From: Elephas maximus indicus
Taxonomy: Eukaryota; Chordata; Mammalia; Proboscidea; Elephantidae
Direction of reading: 5' to 3'
DNA: 64,000 nt
Assembly: GCF_024166365.1 (NCBI RefSeq)
Contig: NC_064822.1
Span: 142,110,823-142,174,822 of the forward strand
Part shown: one piece after another, positions 1 through 12,406 of the stretch
Position numbering within the stretch: position 1 is the first letter of the stretch
Layout of the letters: every line of letters begins with the position of its first letter
Notes under the pieces: generated by a model
What the model saw: only the letters and a program-made list of their open reading frames with translations
Told to the model about the DNA's origin: nothing
Databases searched by the model: none
Position numbers and translations under genes: made by a program

Positions 1-345
1 TCTTGATAGAGTGATCCTTTTATCATTATAAAATGTCCTTCTTCGTCTCTAGTAATAATTTTTGTCTTGAGGTCTGTTTTGTCACTCCAGCTCTCTTCTG
101 ATTGTTGTTTCCATGGCCTAAATGTTTTTCCATTTAGTTTTCCTTGAAACTAAAATGTGTCTTTTGCAGAAAGCTTATCATTGGATCATGTTTTTTTAAT
201 CCATTCTGTCAATCTCTGCCTTTAATAGGAGTGTTTAAGCCATTTGTATTTAACATAATTACTAATAAGGTGGTATTTATATCTGCCATTTTGCTTGTTT
301 TCTATATGTCATATCTTTTTTGTTTGCCTTTGTAGTAGCTTTGAA
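1..345 (-). mobile_element. Old L1 fragment at window edge
   Basis: Antisense L1 sequence covering the start of ORF2 and the region just upstream. It can be aligned by eye to the same part of the younger L1 at about 10,630-10,940: both contain 'ttttatcattat' followed by 'tgtccttctt', then the 'tgtctcttgtaggcagcat'-like block and the 'catttacatt' block. It is heavily diverged and has no open frame. The left end runs out of the window. Confidence 0.7.
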
Positions 346-3014
346 CTCCAGTTTTTGTCTTCTAGCTCCATCAGATTGCCAAAAGCTCTAAACCACAACT
401 TTCAAATCAAGCTCTTACCTCCGTTATGCTTGTGGATAGGCAAATACCTCACAAAAGGAAAAGCAGCAGAGAATGTTGCACTCACCTCAATGCATTTTCC
501 TTTTCTCTGAGATTGTGGCCCCTCAAGTCCTGACTGCCTTGGTTGATCTCTAATCTTTCAACTTTTGTGTGTGTGTGTGCGTATTTTATACAGCATTTAT
601 AGGTGTTCTCAGGGGGAGAGTTGATCTAATATAAGCATATTTGTCATAGCCAGAAGCAGAAATATCCATTCACAGTTTTTTAATCATAAAAATTGGGATG
701 CTAACTAGTCATCATATACCTTGGAAGTGAAGAGGTTTATACACAGGTTATTTCTGGTGATACATGTTTATTATAAGGGTATTTGGGAATGTGAGGGAAA
801 TAAGATGCCTTGGCAGCATGGTTGCTAATTACTCTGTCTTGTTTTGCCAGCCTAACCCTAGCATTTTTACACATATGAGGTTGCCTAAATATAATTTCCT
901 CAACAGTTATAGTTTATATACAGAGGCAAAATGTTCCAAAAGGAAACTTAATTGATAGAAATTTTACTTTCTTGCTCTGAAATTGCTCATTCTTAAAAGG
1001 ATATGGATAATGAAATTGCCAAACAAGAATAAGAAGGGAGAATGAGATCCAAGGGACCTAGTAATACACTAACTCATCACCTGCTAATTAGCCACAAATT
1101 GGCCCTAATTTAGAGAGTGTTTCTTCTCTCAAACATAAAAATTTGGCCTCTACTTATTTTATCTATTAATACTCAATATTTCTGGCCTACAAAAACTGCT
1201 TTGAGATTGTACAAAGGCTTTCATTTTTAACCTCCACAGTGCCTTGAATATAGCAGATGATTAAAAAAAAAAATCTGTTGAATGAGTAAATGTTAGGTAA
1301 TTAGTGCACCCTGTGTGGCTTTGCAATGTTGCGATATCTGTTGAAGCAACTAAAGGCTTTAGTTAGTCTGACATATGCATCAGTTTTAAAAAATGATGAA
1401 TATGGGTAGTTTCAAAATGTCATATTACTATAAAAATATGTTTAAGGATTGCTAACAATTGGATTTATACTGGAATTATCAATCATTATGGTTTTTTTCA
1501 CTCTATCTTCTATTTTTCTCCCTACAGAAACAGCCAAAAGACACTATGATCCTCTAAATCTGTTATTCGTTAACAATGCTTATTTTGAGGTTAAGAACAT
1601 TTCAAAGGCCTCAAATTGCTGACTTTCAGATGTTTCAGTCTCTGGCTGATTTTTTTTTTTTTTCCAGGTTGCAATGTTAGGAATAAAGACCTGAATTATT
1701 TATGTGTTACTCCGCACGTGATAAGAAAAAAGTAGAAAAATTTTAAGAGTTTGGAAAAATGTTTGTAAAAACAGCTCCTTTGTCTTCATTCTCTAAACTC
1801 TTTAGTTATTCATTTGCTTCGAACCATTGTAAATAAAAGAAACGCAAATAATCCCAGAAATGCAAATACTATATAATTCATCTTGAAATCAGTTAGTAGA
1901 CACTTAATAAATGCTGTTGAATGAATGAATAAACTTTAGAGAGGATTTTCTTTGGAATTTTAGCGTGGCTATCTGGCTTTAGAGTTCAGAATTGGTAGAT
2001 TTAATTACTGATATATGAATTACAGATTTAGGAAGAAATGTTTCACAAAACATACCTGAGATTTTTATTTGAAATAAGAAAATATTAATATTAACATTAA
2101 TATGTACCACTGTAAATGTTTTAGAATTTTAAGAAAATCAAAAAATGAAATGCTATTCAGTTGATACTTATTGTTCTACTTGTTCACTGAGAGGAATGTT
2201 AGAATCAGTTGTAAGCAACATTAGACATCACATAACATAGGACTCTCAAATTGGTGACTAGCAGGCTGAGGATGGCCCCAGGCAGGTTTTGCTTCACCAG
2301 CACATGACTTTCCCTTTTTGTTTGTTTTGTTTTTTAATGTGATTTTAGACCTTTTAAAAGGGTCAAGCACCCAGTTCTGTAAATTCCTAAACTCTATATT
2401 ATCTCCCAGGATTTTCTTCCAGCTGCCTTGAATATTTTCCTACCTTCCTGGTCCCTGAGGTTATTTGAGCACTGAATTTTAGTTCAAGCCTTTATTTTAC
2501 AGATTAGGCCCAGAGCGGTTAAGTAGATATGATGTGTTCATGTTAACAGTATCTTTAGGGCAGGGGTTCTCAAATTAAGCCATATAAATTTCCAGTCCTT
2601 GAGGGATCCTCCAGATGGATTAGAGGCTGGCTTCTCACAGTGTTGTATAGGCAATAGCCAGTGTGCTAGGCTCTCTCAGGCTACAAGGAAGAGCTTAGTA
2701 TAAAGAGTATACTGGGTCTGTCTGGTGATGGGGATTTATCATAAGGATGTTCAGGAAAGTAAGGAAAACAAGAAAGCAAGGCAGCAGTTGAAAGATCAGG
2801 CCTCAGAAACTAAAACCTAGTTTTAAATACAACAGCAGATTCAGTAATCTTCCATTCTCATGACTCATCAGTTCCTGTTTCTCTCTATAGTTTTCCTTAC
2901 TAGTCTACTACTCCTGGTATATCTTGCCTTAAAAGTCCAGGAGAAAAAGATCTAATTGATTCAGTTGCCAAAATACAGTATCACTTTCCTCCATGGGTTG
3001 AATTCTTACCTCAA
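346..3014. other. No gene seen; AT-rich, old repeat traces
   Basis: No ORF with recognisable content. A short (GT)n tract lies at 565-581. Weak L2/MIR-like tails are visible: one near 1,230-1,295 with 'ttgaatgagtaaatg' and one near 1,890-1,935 with 'taaatgctgttgaatgaatg'. Poly-T runs occur near 1,650. The sequence near 350-530 may continue the L1 fragment on its left, but I cannot place it. The remainder looks single copy. Confidence 0.5.
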
Positions 3015-3436
3015 GTTTGGATCAGTAGTTTTCAAACTTTTTGACCACAACCCACAGTAATAAATATATTTTGCACTATGATCTTATGCATATACCAAAC
3101 AAAAACCAAACCCAGTGCTGTCGAGTCGATTCCGACTCATAGTGACCCTATAGGACAGAGTAGAACTGCCCCCACAGAGTTTCCAAGGAGCACCTGGCGG
3201 ATTCGAACTGCCAACCCTTTGCTTAGCAGCCGTAGCACTTAACCACTACACCACCAGGGTTTCCCTTATGCATATAGTTTCTTAAAATAATACTTAACTG
3301 TAGTACATGAGATGCACTGACATTTTATGTTCTTAATCCTATCCTATTCCATACTGCTCTATTCATTAAAAAAATTGCTGGTTGTGACTCATTAAAGTGA
3401 TTTCATAACTGCAACTTAAAAAAACAATGGTTTAAA
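3015..3436 (+). mobile_element. hAT-like non-autonomous DNA transposon, split by an AfroSINE
   Basis: The left part starts with 'agtagttttcaaactttttg' and the right part contains 'ggttgtgactcattaaagtg' and 'gatttcat', ending near 'aacaatggttt'. This resembles the inverted terminal organisation of Charlie/MER-type hAT relics. The AfroSINE at 3,095-3,264 interrupts it. The exact family was not identified. Confidence 0.45.
3095..3264 (-). mobile_element. AfroSINE, short form, with target-site duplication
   Basis: Complete minus-strand copy. On the plus strand it starts with the tail complement ('gagtcgattccgactcatag') and ends at the tRNA-like head ('aaccactacaccaccagggt'). It is flanked by a perfect 12-bp direct repeat, cttatgcatata, at 3,083-3,094 and 3,265-3,276. 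It lacks the roughly 45-bp central segment seen in the long copies. The perfect duplication suggests a relatively young insertion. Confidence 0.9.
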
Positions 3437-3596
3437 TCAGTGCTTCTCAAACTTTAATCTATGTGCACGTCACCCAGGAATCTTGTAAAGTAGATTTTGA
3501 TTCCATAGGTCTGAAATTTTACATTTCTAACAAACTGGCAAGTGATGCTAGTGCCACTGTGAGATCACACTTTCAGAAGCAAAACTGTATATAATT
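3437..3596 (+). mobile_element. MER5A-like hAT-Charlie MITE
   Basis: Starts 'cagtgcttctcaaactttaa' and continues through 'cacccaggaatcttg' and 'acatttctaacaa' to 'cacactttcagaagcaaaactg'. This is the order of blocks in MER5A, a non-autonomous Charlie-derived element. It has no coding capacity. Confidence 0.65.
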
Positions 3597-3720
3597 GTCT
3601 TTGGTTCTTGTGGCCCAATTTCTGGTTTAATAATCAGCCAAGGCTAGGATCTTCAAATCTTAAAATAAAGCATGAAGATCTACACATCAAGATCTTTGGT
3701 CACTTTGTTGAGAAAGGGGC

Positions 3721-4136
3721 TGTTATAGATTGTATTCCCCCCAAAAGGTATATTGAAGTCTCAATGCCCCAGTACCTGTGAATGTGACCTTATTTGGAAA
3801 TAGGGTCTCTGAAGTTTTATCAGTTAATATGAGGTCACACCAGAGTACGGTAGGTTGTAATCCCATCTGAGGGTTATCTTTATAAAAGAGGAGAAGAGAC
3901 ACAGAGAAACAGAGACAGGGCCACATGAAGAAGCACCTGTAAGTCACATAATGCCAAGAAATGCCTGTGGCTACCAGAAACCTTAGAGCCTTCTGAGAGA
4001 ACATGGCTCTGACGATACTCCGAATTTGGACTTCTAGCCTCCACAACTGTGAGGCAATACATTTCAGTTCTTATTAGATACCCAATTTGTGGTGCTTTTT
4101 TTTTTTTTTTAATAGCTGCCCTAGGAAGCTAATACA
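3721..4136 (+). mobile_element. Solo LTR of the ERVL-MaLR type (MST/MLT1-like)
   Basis: Begins TGTTATAGATTG and ends near AAGCTAATACA. Internal blocks fit a MaLR LTR: 'gaatgtgaccttatttggaa', 'atgaggtcacacc', 'tctagcctccacaactgtga' and 'ggcaatacatttc'. No retroviral internal sequence adjoins it, so it is a solo LTR left by recombination. A poly-T stretch near the 3' end is a local expansion. It has no coding potential. Confidence 0.75.
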
Positions 4137-4204
4137 GGGGGCTGTGGCTTTGGTAGCCATTTAGGGCAATATAGACTTTTACCTAGTACAATGACATTTA
4201 GTTT

Positions 4205-5145
4205 AGGTTTTAAAGACTAATAAATTCACTTAATAAATATTTATTTATTGAGTACTTACTAATTACACTTACAGTTCCAGGTATAGTGAATAAAATAAAG
4301 TCCTCTTTGAATTTTACATTTGCGGGGGGAGGGGGCAATTAAATATAGTATTTTTTAGGTACTTTTTTTTTTTTTTTTTAGTAAGTAGAATTAAGAAATA
4401 TAAAAAAGGGTAAGGAGACAGATAATGGCAGTGTGGGACATTGGACGTTTCTAGTTAGGCATTGAGGCAAAGTCTCAGTGGGCCAGAGACATTTGACTGA
4501 GACCTGATTGAAGGGAGGGAACCATGAGAAGATTTGGAGGAAGGACAATCCAGACAAAGGGAACAGCAAGTACACAGGCACTGAGGTGGGACAAAACTGG
4601 TGATGCTGGAAGGTTCCGCTAAAAGGTATTTTTTGCACAGAGATGAATAGGTAGAAAGAGAAGTAAAACATCAGGTCAGTTAGTAAGCAACCCTCATCAT
4701 ATAGACCATAAGGCTAAGGTAATTTTGGATTTTATTTAAAGGGATATGGGAAATACAGGAGGAGTTTTGTTTGCTTGGTTGGTTGGTTTTTCACTGTGGT
4801 AAATATATACGTAAGAAAACATTTGCCATCTAACCATTCTTCACATGTACAATTCAGTGGCATTAATTACATTTATTATGTTCACTCATCATCATTATTC
4901 ATTTCCAGGTTTTTCATCACCCTACACCGAAGCTAAGTGTCCCCTAAGCAGTGAGCCTCTTTTTTCCTCTACTTCCTGCCTGTCTATAGTAGGGTTTTGA
5001 GCAGAAAAATGGCATGAAATTTCAGTTTTGAATGACCACTCTGATAGATATGTGGCAAATTAACTACAGAAGGACAAGGATAGAAGTATATTGGTCAGGT
5101 TAGTATTTTGGTCAGTGAGTTATTGCAATAGCCCATATCGAAATC
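4205..5145 (-). mobile_element. L2 LINE 3' region, interrupted
   Basis: Antisense L2: 'tatttattgagtacttact' is the complement of the L2 terminus, followed by 'gggaacagcaagtacacagg' and, after the interruption, 'ccactctgatagatatgtgg' and 'gagttattgcaatagccc'. It is split at about 4,765-4,992 by an unrelated L1-like segment containing 'ggtaaatatatacgtaagaa' and 'tacaattcagtggcattaa'. Non-coding and ancient. Confidence 0.6.
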
Positions 5146-5830
5146 GACTCATTGTTTCTGCTGATAGACTTGTGCCCATTTATTTTTAGAATGGGGACAA
5201 GTTAAAATATTTTATATTGCTGAAGTGCTACAAGAATGAAAATATGGAGATATTCATTTATATTAACAGCTTTTTTGATAATTGACACCTAATAATACAA
5301 GATGCTAAATTCAATAAAAGGTAAGCCACTGAAAAATATGTAATAGATAGCCCCATTCTTCTGTAAACCCCGTTTCCCCGGTGAGCCCCAGTACAGCAAT
5401 AGTTTGACCTCCATATCCCAATGTCCAGATACCAGAGTAGAAAATACCATCTATCTAGAATAATCAGGTATTTTATGTGCTGAGAGCAACTCAAGCAGTA
5501 GGACCTGAATGTGCTCTTGGTTTAAATAATACAGTAATTCATAATGGTTGCAAGAACCATCCCCTTCATCTCTCATAAGTGATGACTTTCTTCTTCTCAC
5601 CTCTCCATCCCAAATCTGATTGTCCTGCATTTTTTCTTATTTCCTGTATTTTACTAAATTTAGAATGTCATCTTGTAGATGATGCACCATTATTTATTGT
5701 TATCATAGAGAAAGAAAAAAAATGTTGTCAACATTGAATATAAAATAGATCTCAATTTCAAAGATGTTAAAATGTGGTAAAAAAATGTGCTTCTTAGAAT
5801 TGATGAAATATGTATTTTCATCACCATTCC
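5146..5830. other. No gene seen; single-copy-like
   Basis: AT-rich sequence without a supported ORF, RNA gene or clear repeat. Several poly-A runs occur around 5,710-5,780. Confidence 0.4.
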
Positions 5831-6130
5831 CCCAATCAAAACCTCAGAGATTATCAGTAGCTCTCTGAACTCCTACATCTTATTGATAACCAGCCCTTGG
5901 AGTTTCTATTTCCCAAATCTTGTAAATTCCTCTTCTATCTCCCATTTGTAAAAACTCTTACCTGTTCTAGCCTGGATAACTTCATTAACCTCTAAGTCAT
6001 TCTCCACATTAAAACCAGAATGATTTTCCAAAATGTAAATCTGATGATTACACAATTGTATTAAAATCATTCATTTTTCTCTAGTTTGCCTCACCATAAT
6101 GTAAACATACATTGTAATCTTGTCTCTGCC
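5831..6130 (+). mobile_element. L2 fragment, left of the L1#1 insertion
   Basis: Blocks such as 'ccagaatgattttccaaaat' and 'gtaaatctgatgattacaca' match the plus-strand L2 3' domain. The L2 resumes at about 12,655 after L1#1, so L1#1 landed inside it. Confidence 0.5.
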
Positions 6131-7132
6131 TTTTTTTTTTTATTAACTTTTATTAAGCTTCAAGTGAACGTTTACAAATCCAATCAGTCTGTCACATACA
6201 AGTTTACATACATCTTACTCCGTACTCCCACCTGCTCTTCCCCTACTGAGTCAGCCCTTTCAGTCTCTCCTTTCGTGACAATTTTGCCAGCTTCCCTCTC
6301 TCTCTATCCTCCCATCCCCCCACCAGACAAGAGCTGCCAACACACTCTCAAGTGTCCACCTGATATAATTAGCTCACTCTTCATCAGTATCTCTCTCCCA
6401 CCCGCTGACCAGTCCCTTTCATGTCTGATGAGTTGTCTTCGGGGATGGTTCCTGTCCTGTGCCGACAGAAGGTCTCGGGAGCATGGCCGCCGGGATTCCT
6501 CTAGTCTCAGTCAGACCATTAAGTATGGTCTTTTTATGAGAATTTGGGGTCTGCATCCCACTGATCTCCTGTTCCCTCAGGAGTTGTCTGTTGTGCTCCC
6601 TGTCAGGGCAGTCATCGATTGTGGCCGGGCACCAACTAGTTCTTCTGGTCTCAGGGTGATGTAGGTCTCTGGTTCATGTGGCCCTTTCTGTCTCTTGGGC
6701 TCCTAGTTGTCGTGTGACCTTGGTGTTCTTCATTTTCCTTTGCTCCAGGTGGGTTGAGACTAATTGATGCATCTTAGATGGCCGCTTGTTAGCATTTAAG
6801 ACCCCAGATGCCACATTTCAAAGTGGGATGCAGAATGTTTTCATAATAGAATTATTTTGCCAATTGACATAGAAGTCCCCTCAAACCATTTTCCCCAGAC
6901 CCCCGCCCCTGCTCCGCTGACCTTTGAAGCATTCATTTTATCCCGGAAACTTCTTTGCTTTTGGTCCAGTCCAATTGAGCTCACCTTCCATGAATTGAGT
7001 GTTGTCTTTCCCTTCACCCAAAGCAGTTCTTATCTACTGATTAATCAATAAAAAACCCTCTCCCTCCCTCCCTCCCCCCTTCGTAACCACCAAAGTATGT
7101 GTTCTTCTCAGTTTTTACTATTTCTCAAGATC

Positions 7133-10100
7133 TTATAATAGTGGTCTTATACAATATTTGTCCTTTTGCCTCTGACTCATTTCGCTCAGCATAATGCCTT
7201 CCAGGTTCCTCCATGTTATGAAATGTTTCACAGATTCGTCACTGTTCTTTATCGATGCGTAGTATTCCATTGTGTGAATATACCACAATTTATTTACCCA
7301 TTCATCCGTTGATGGACACCTTGGTTGCTTCCAGCTTTTTGCTATTGTAAACAGAGCTGCAATAAACATGGGTGTGCATATATCTGTTTGTGTGAAGGCT
7401 CTTGTATCTCTAGGGTATATTCCGAGGAGTGGGATTTCTGGGTTGTATGGTAGTTCTATTTCTAACTGTTTAAGATAACGCCAGATAGATTTCCAAAGTG
7501 GTTGTACCATTTTACATTCCCACCAGCAGTGTATGAGTTCCAATCTCTCCACAGCCTCTCCAACATTTATTATTTTGTGTTTTTTGGATTAATGCCAGCC
7601 TTGTTGGTGTGAGATGGAATCTCATCGTAGTTTTAATTTGCATTTCTCTAATGGCTAATGATCGAGAGCATTTTCTCATGTATCTGTTGGCTGCCTGAAT
7701 ATCTTCTTTAGTGAAATGTGTGTTCATATCCTTTGCCCACTTCTTGATTGGGTTGTTTGTCTTTTTGTGGTTGAGTTTTGACAGAATCATGTAGATTTTA
7801 GAGATCAGGCGCTGGTCTGAGATGTCATAGCTGAAAATTCTTTCCCAGTCTGTAGGTGGTCTTTTTACTCTTCTGGTGAAGTCTTTAGATGAGCATAGAT
7901 GTTTGATTTTTAGGAGCTCCCAGTTATCGGGTTTCTCTTCATCATTTTTGGTAATGTTTTGTATTCTGTTTATGCCTTGAATTAGGGCTCCTAGGGTTGT
8001 CTCTATTTTTTCTTCCATGATCTTTATCGTTTTAGTCTTTATGTTTAGGTCTTTGATCCACTTGGAGTTAGTTTTTGTGCATGGTGTGAGGTATGGGTCC
8101 TGTTTCATTCTTTTGCAAATGGATATCCAGTTATGCCAGCACCATTTGTTAAAAAGACTATCTTTTCCCCAATTTACTGACACTGGTCCTTTGTCAAATA
8201 TCAGCTGCTCATACGTGGATGGATTTATATCTGGGTTCTCAATTCTGTTCCATTGGTCTATGTGCCTGTTGTTGTACCAGTACCAGGCTGTTTTGACTAC
8301 TGTGGCTGTATAATAGGTTCTGAAATCAGGTAGAGTGAGGCCTTTCACTTTCTTCTTCTTTTTCAGTAATGCTTTTCTTATCCGGGGCTTCTTTCCCTTC
8401 CATATGAAATTGGTGATTTGTTTCTCTATCCCCTTAAAATATGACATTGGAATTTGGATCAGAAGTGCGTTAAATGTATAAATGGCTTTTGGTAGAATAG
8501 ACATTTTTACTATGTTAAGTCTTCCTATCCATGAGCAAGGTATGTTTTTCCACTTAAGTATGTCCTTTTGAATTTCTTGTAGTAGAGCTTTGTAGTTTTC
8601 TTTGTATAGGTCTTTTACATCCTTGGTAAGATTTATTCCTAAGTATTTTATCTTCTTGGGGGCTACTGTGAATGGTATTGATTTGGTTATTTCCTCTTCG
8701 GTGTTCTTTTTGTTGATGTAGAGGAATCCAAGTGATTTTTGTATGTTTATTTTATAACCTGAGACTCTACCAAACTCTTCTATTAGTTTCAGTAGGTTTC
8801 TGGAGGATTCCTTAGGGTTTTCTGTGTATAAGATCATGTCATCTGCAAAGAGTGATAACTTTACTTCCTCCTTGCCAATGCGGATACCCTTTATTTCTTT
8901 GTCTAGCCTAATTGCCCTGGCTAAGACTTCAAGTACGATGTTGAATAAGAGTGGTGATAAAGGGCATCCTTGTCTGGTTCCCGTTCTCAAGGGAAATGCT
9001 TTCAGGTTCTCTCCATTTAGAGTGATATTGGCTGTTGGCTTTGCATAGATGCCCTTTATTATGTTGAGGAATTTTCCTTCAATTCCTATTTTGGTAAGAG
9101 TTTTTATCATAAATGGGTGTTGGACTTTGTCAAATGCCTTTTCTGCATCAATTGATAAGATCATGTGGTTTTTATCTTTTGTTTTATTTATGTGATGGAT
9201 TACATTAATGGTTTTTCTGATATTAAACCAGCTTTGCATACCTGGTATAAATCCCACTTGATCATGGTGAATTATTTTTTTGATGTGTTGTTGGATTCTA
9301 TTGGCTAGAATTTTGTTGAGGATTTTTGCATCTACGTTCATGAGAGATATAGGTCTGTAATTTTGTTTTTATGTAATGTCTTTACCTGGTTTTGGTATCA
9401 GGGAGATGGTGGCTTCATAGAATGAGTTGGGTAGTATTCCGTCCTTTTCTATGCTTTGAAATACCTTCAGTAGTAGTGGTGTTAACTCTTCTCTGAAAGT
9501 TTGGTAGAACTCTGCAGTGAAGCCATCCGGGCCAGGGCTTTTTTTTGTTGGGAGTTTTTTTATTACCGTTTCAATGTCTTTTTTTGTTATGGGTCTATTT
9601 AGTTGTTCTACTTCTGAATGTGTTAGTTTAGGTAGGTAGTGTTTTTCCAAGAATTCATCCATTTCTTCTAGGTCTTCAAATTTGCTGGAGTACAATTTTT
9701 CGTAGTAATCTGATATGATTCTTTTAATTTCATTTGGTTCTGTTGTGATGTGGTCCTTCTCGTTTCTTATTCGGGTTATTTGTTTCCTTTCCTGTATTTC
9801 TTTAGTCAGTCTAGCCAATGGTTTATCAATTCTGTTAATTTTTTCGAAGAACCAGCTTTTGGCTTTCTTAATTCTTTCAATTGTTTTTCTGTTCTCTAAT
9901 TCATTTAGTTCAGCTCTAATTTTTATTATTTGTTTTCTTCTGGTGCCTGATGGGTTCTTTTGTTGCTCACTTTCTATTTGTTCAAGTTGTAGGGACAGTT
10001 CTCTGCTTTTGGCTCTTTCTTCTTTTTGTATGTGTGCATTTATCGATATAAATTGGCCTCTGAGCACTGCTTTTGCTGTGTCCCAGAGGTTTTGATAGGA

Positions 10101-10942
10101 AGTATTTTCATTCTCGTTGCATTCTATGAATTTCCTTATTCCCTCCTTGATGTCTTCTATAACCCAGTCTTTTTTCAGGAGAGTATTGTTCATTTTCCAA
10201 GTATTTGATTTCTTTTCCCTAGTTTTTCTGTTATTGATTTCTAGTTTTATTGCCTTGTGGTCTGAGAAGATGCTTTGTAATATTTCGATGTTTTGGACTC
10301 TGAAAAGGTTTGTTTTATGACCTAATATGTGGTCTATTCTAGAGAATGTTCCATGTGTCCTAGAAAAAAAAGTGTACTTTGCAGCAGTTGGGTGGAGAGT
10401 TCTGTATAAGTCAATGAGGTCAAGTTGGTTGATTGTTGTAATTAGATCTTCCGTGTCTCTATTGAGCTTCTTACTGGATGTCCTGTCCTCCGAAAGTGGT
10501 GTGTTGAAGTCTCCTACTATAATTGTGGAGGTGTCTATCTCACTTTTCAATTCTGTTAAAATTTGATTTATGTATCTTGCAGCCCTGTCATTGGGTGCAT
10601 AAATATTTAATATGGTTATGTCTTCCTGATCAATTGTCCCTTTTATCATTATATAGTGTCCTTCTTTATCCTTTGTGGTGGATTTAAGTCTAACGTCTAT
10701 CTTGTCAGAAATTAATATTGCTACTTCTCTTCTTTTTTGCTTATTGTTTGCTTGATATATTTTTTTCATCCTTTGAGTTTTAGTTTGTTTGTGTCTCTAA
10801 GTCTAAGGCGTGTCTCTTGTAGGCAGCATATAGATGGATCGTGTTTCTTTATCCAGTCCGTGACTCTCTGTCTCTTTATTGGTGCATTTAGTCCATTTAC
10901 ATTCAGCGTAATTATAGATAAATAAGTTTTTAGTGTTGTCAT
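7133..10942 (-). pseudogene. L1#1 ORF2 (endonuclease/reverse transcriptase), disabled
   Basis: ORF2 would make the L1 endonuclease/reverse transcriptase that nicks target DNA and primes cDNA synthesis. Starting from the ATG at 10,942 the order is N-terminal AP-endonuclease (DFNTPLS and SDHKAI blocks), reverse transcriptase with FADD ([15 protein letters not shown]) and a C-terminal cysteine motif ([10 protein letters not shown]). Three lesions are visible against L1#2: a one-base loss near 10,767 at the A7 tract about 60 codons in, a nonsense codon at 9,369-9,371 at the start of the reverse transcriptase, and a two-base deletion near 7,534-7,536 inside the cysteine motif. One codon is also missing near 10,490 (LSEDR versus LSEKDR). 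The copy cannot make a full ORF2 protein. Confidence 0.92.
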
Positions 10943-11193
10943 TTTGATGCCTTTTCATGTGTGTTGTTGGCAATTTCATTTTTCCACATACTTTTTTGTG
11001 CTGAGACGTTTTTCTTAGTAAATTGTGAGATCCTCATTTTCATAGTGTTTGACTTTATGTTAGTTGAGTCGTTACGTTTTTCTTGAGTTATGGAGTTGTT
11101 ATACCTTTTTGTGGTTACCTTATTATTTACCCCTATTTTTCTAAGTAAAAACCTAACTTGTATCGTTCTATATCGCCTTGTATCACTCTCCAT
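10939..11193 (-). other. Inter-ORF small open frame overlapping the ORF2 start
   Basis: An 84-residue open frame starting at the ATG at 11,193 (MESDTRRYRTIQVRF...) and ending ...NNTHEKASK. Its TGA overlaps the ORF2 ATG as ATGA. The same frame is open in L1#2 (88 residues), where a 12-base length difference preserves the frame. It is basic and rich in Lys, Asn, Thr and Ser, with no recognised domain. The amino-acid differences between the copies are mostly nonsynonymous, which argues against strong constraint. Function unknown, possibly none. Confidence 0.35.
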
Positions 11194-11395
11194 CTGGCAG
11201 TTCAATGCCTCCTGTATTTAGTCCCTCTTTTTGATTATTGTGATCTTTTACCTATTGACTTCCATGATTCCCTGTTATGTGTATTATTATTATTATTTTT
11301 AATTAATCTTAATTTGTTTGTTTTTGTGATTTCCCTATTTGAGTTGATATCAGGACATTCTGTTTTGTGACCTTGTATTGTGCTGGTATCTGATA

Positions 11396-12406
11396 TTATT
11401 GGTTTTCTGACCAAAAAATATCCTTTAGTATTTCTTGTAGCTTTGGTTTGGTTTTTGCTAATTCTCTAAACTTGTGTTTATCTGTAAATATCTTAATTTC
11501 GCCTTCATATTTCAGAGAGAGTTTTGCTGGATATGCGATCCTTGGCTGGCAGTTTTTCTCCTTCAGTGCTCTGTATATGTCATCCCATTCCCTTCTTGCC
11601 TGCATGGTTTCTGCTGAGTAGTCTGAACTTATTCTTATTGATTCTCCCTTGAAGGAAACCTTTCTTTTCTCCCTGGCTGCTTTTAAAATTTTCTGTTTAT
11701 CTTTGGTTTTGGCGAGTTTGATGATAATATGTCTTGGTGTTTTTCTTTTTGGGTCAATCTTAAATGGGGTTCGATGAGCATCTTGGATAGATATCCTTTC
11801 GTCTTTCATGATGTCAGGGAAGTTTTGTGTCAGGAGTTCTTCAACTATTTTCTCTGTGTTTTCTGTCCCCCCTCCCTGTTCTGGGACTCCAATCACACGC
11901 AAGTTATCCTTCTTGATAGAGTCCCACATGATTCTTAGGGTTTCTTCATTTTTTAAAATTCTTTGTTTTTTTTCAGCTATGTTGGTGTTGATTCCCTGGT
12001 CCTCCAGATGTCCCAGTCTGCATTCTAATTGCTCGAGTCTGCTCCTCTGACTTCCTATTGCATTGTCTAATTCTGTAATTTTATTGTTAATCTTTTGGAT
12101 TTCTACATGCTGTCTCTCTATGGATTCTTGCAACTTATTAATTTTTCCAGTATGTTCTTGAATAATCTTTTCGAGTTCTTCAACAGTTTTATCAGTGTGT
12201 TCCTTGGCTTTTTGTGCAGTTTGCCTTATTTCGTTTGTGATGTCTTGAAGCATTCTGTAAATTAGTTTTTTATATTCTGTATCTGATAATTCCAGGATTG
12301 TATCTTCATTTGGGAAAGATTTTGATTCTTTTGTTTGGGGGGTTGGAGAAGCTGTCATGGTCTGCTTCTTTATGTGGTTTGATATGGACTGCTGTCTCCG
12401 AGCCAT
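11396..12406 (-). CDS. L1#1 ORF1 protein (ORF1p), intact frame
   Basis: 336 residues with ATG at 12,406 (MARRQQSISNHIKK). ORF1p is the trimeric RNA-binding chaperone that packages L1 RNA into ribonucleoprotein particles. Visible are a polar N-terminus (TASPTPQTKESKSFPN), a long heptad-rich coiled coil (about residues 50-150: KTVEELEKIIQEHTGKINKL), then the RRM and C-terminal domain with 'RVIGVPEQGG', 'IQDAHRT', 'PRHIIIKLAKTKDKQKIL', 'FKGESIRISSDYSAETMQAR' and 'FREFAKTKPKLQEILKD'-like ends. The usual family length is about 335-370. The frame remains open upstream of the ATG across the 5'-UTR junction but has no further ATG there. Open does not mean expressed. Confidence 0.88.
   Translation of the reverse strand: MARRQQSISNHIKKQTMTASPTPQTKESKSFPNEDTILELSDTEYKKLIYRMLQDITNEIRQTAQKAKEHTDKTVEELEKIIQEHTGKINKLQESIERQHVEIQKINNKITELDNAIGSQRSRLEQLECRLGHLEDQGINTNIAEKKQRILKNEETLRIMWDSIKKDNLRVIGVPEQGGGTENTEKIVEELLTQNFPDIMKDERISIQDAHRTPFKIDPKRKTPRHIIIKLAKTKDKQKILKAAREKRKVSFKGESIRISSDYSAETMQARREWDDIYRALKEKNCQPRIAYPAKLSLKYEGEIKIFTDKHKFRELAKTKPKLQEILKDIFWSENQ

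Noticed and set aside
3723-4046. 107-codon minus-strand frame in the MaLR LTR
   Set aside because: Lies antisense within a solo LTR; LTRs of this class do not encode proteins.
6086-6664. 192-codon plus-strand open frame over the L1#1 3' UTR
   Set aside because: It lies antisense to L1 3'-UTR sequence and recurs in part in L1#2 (51,506); no coding signature.
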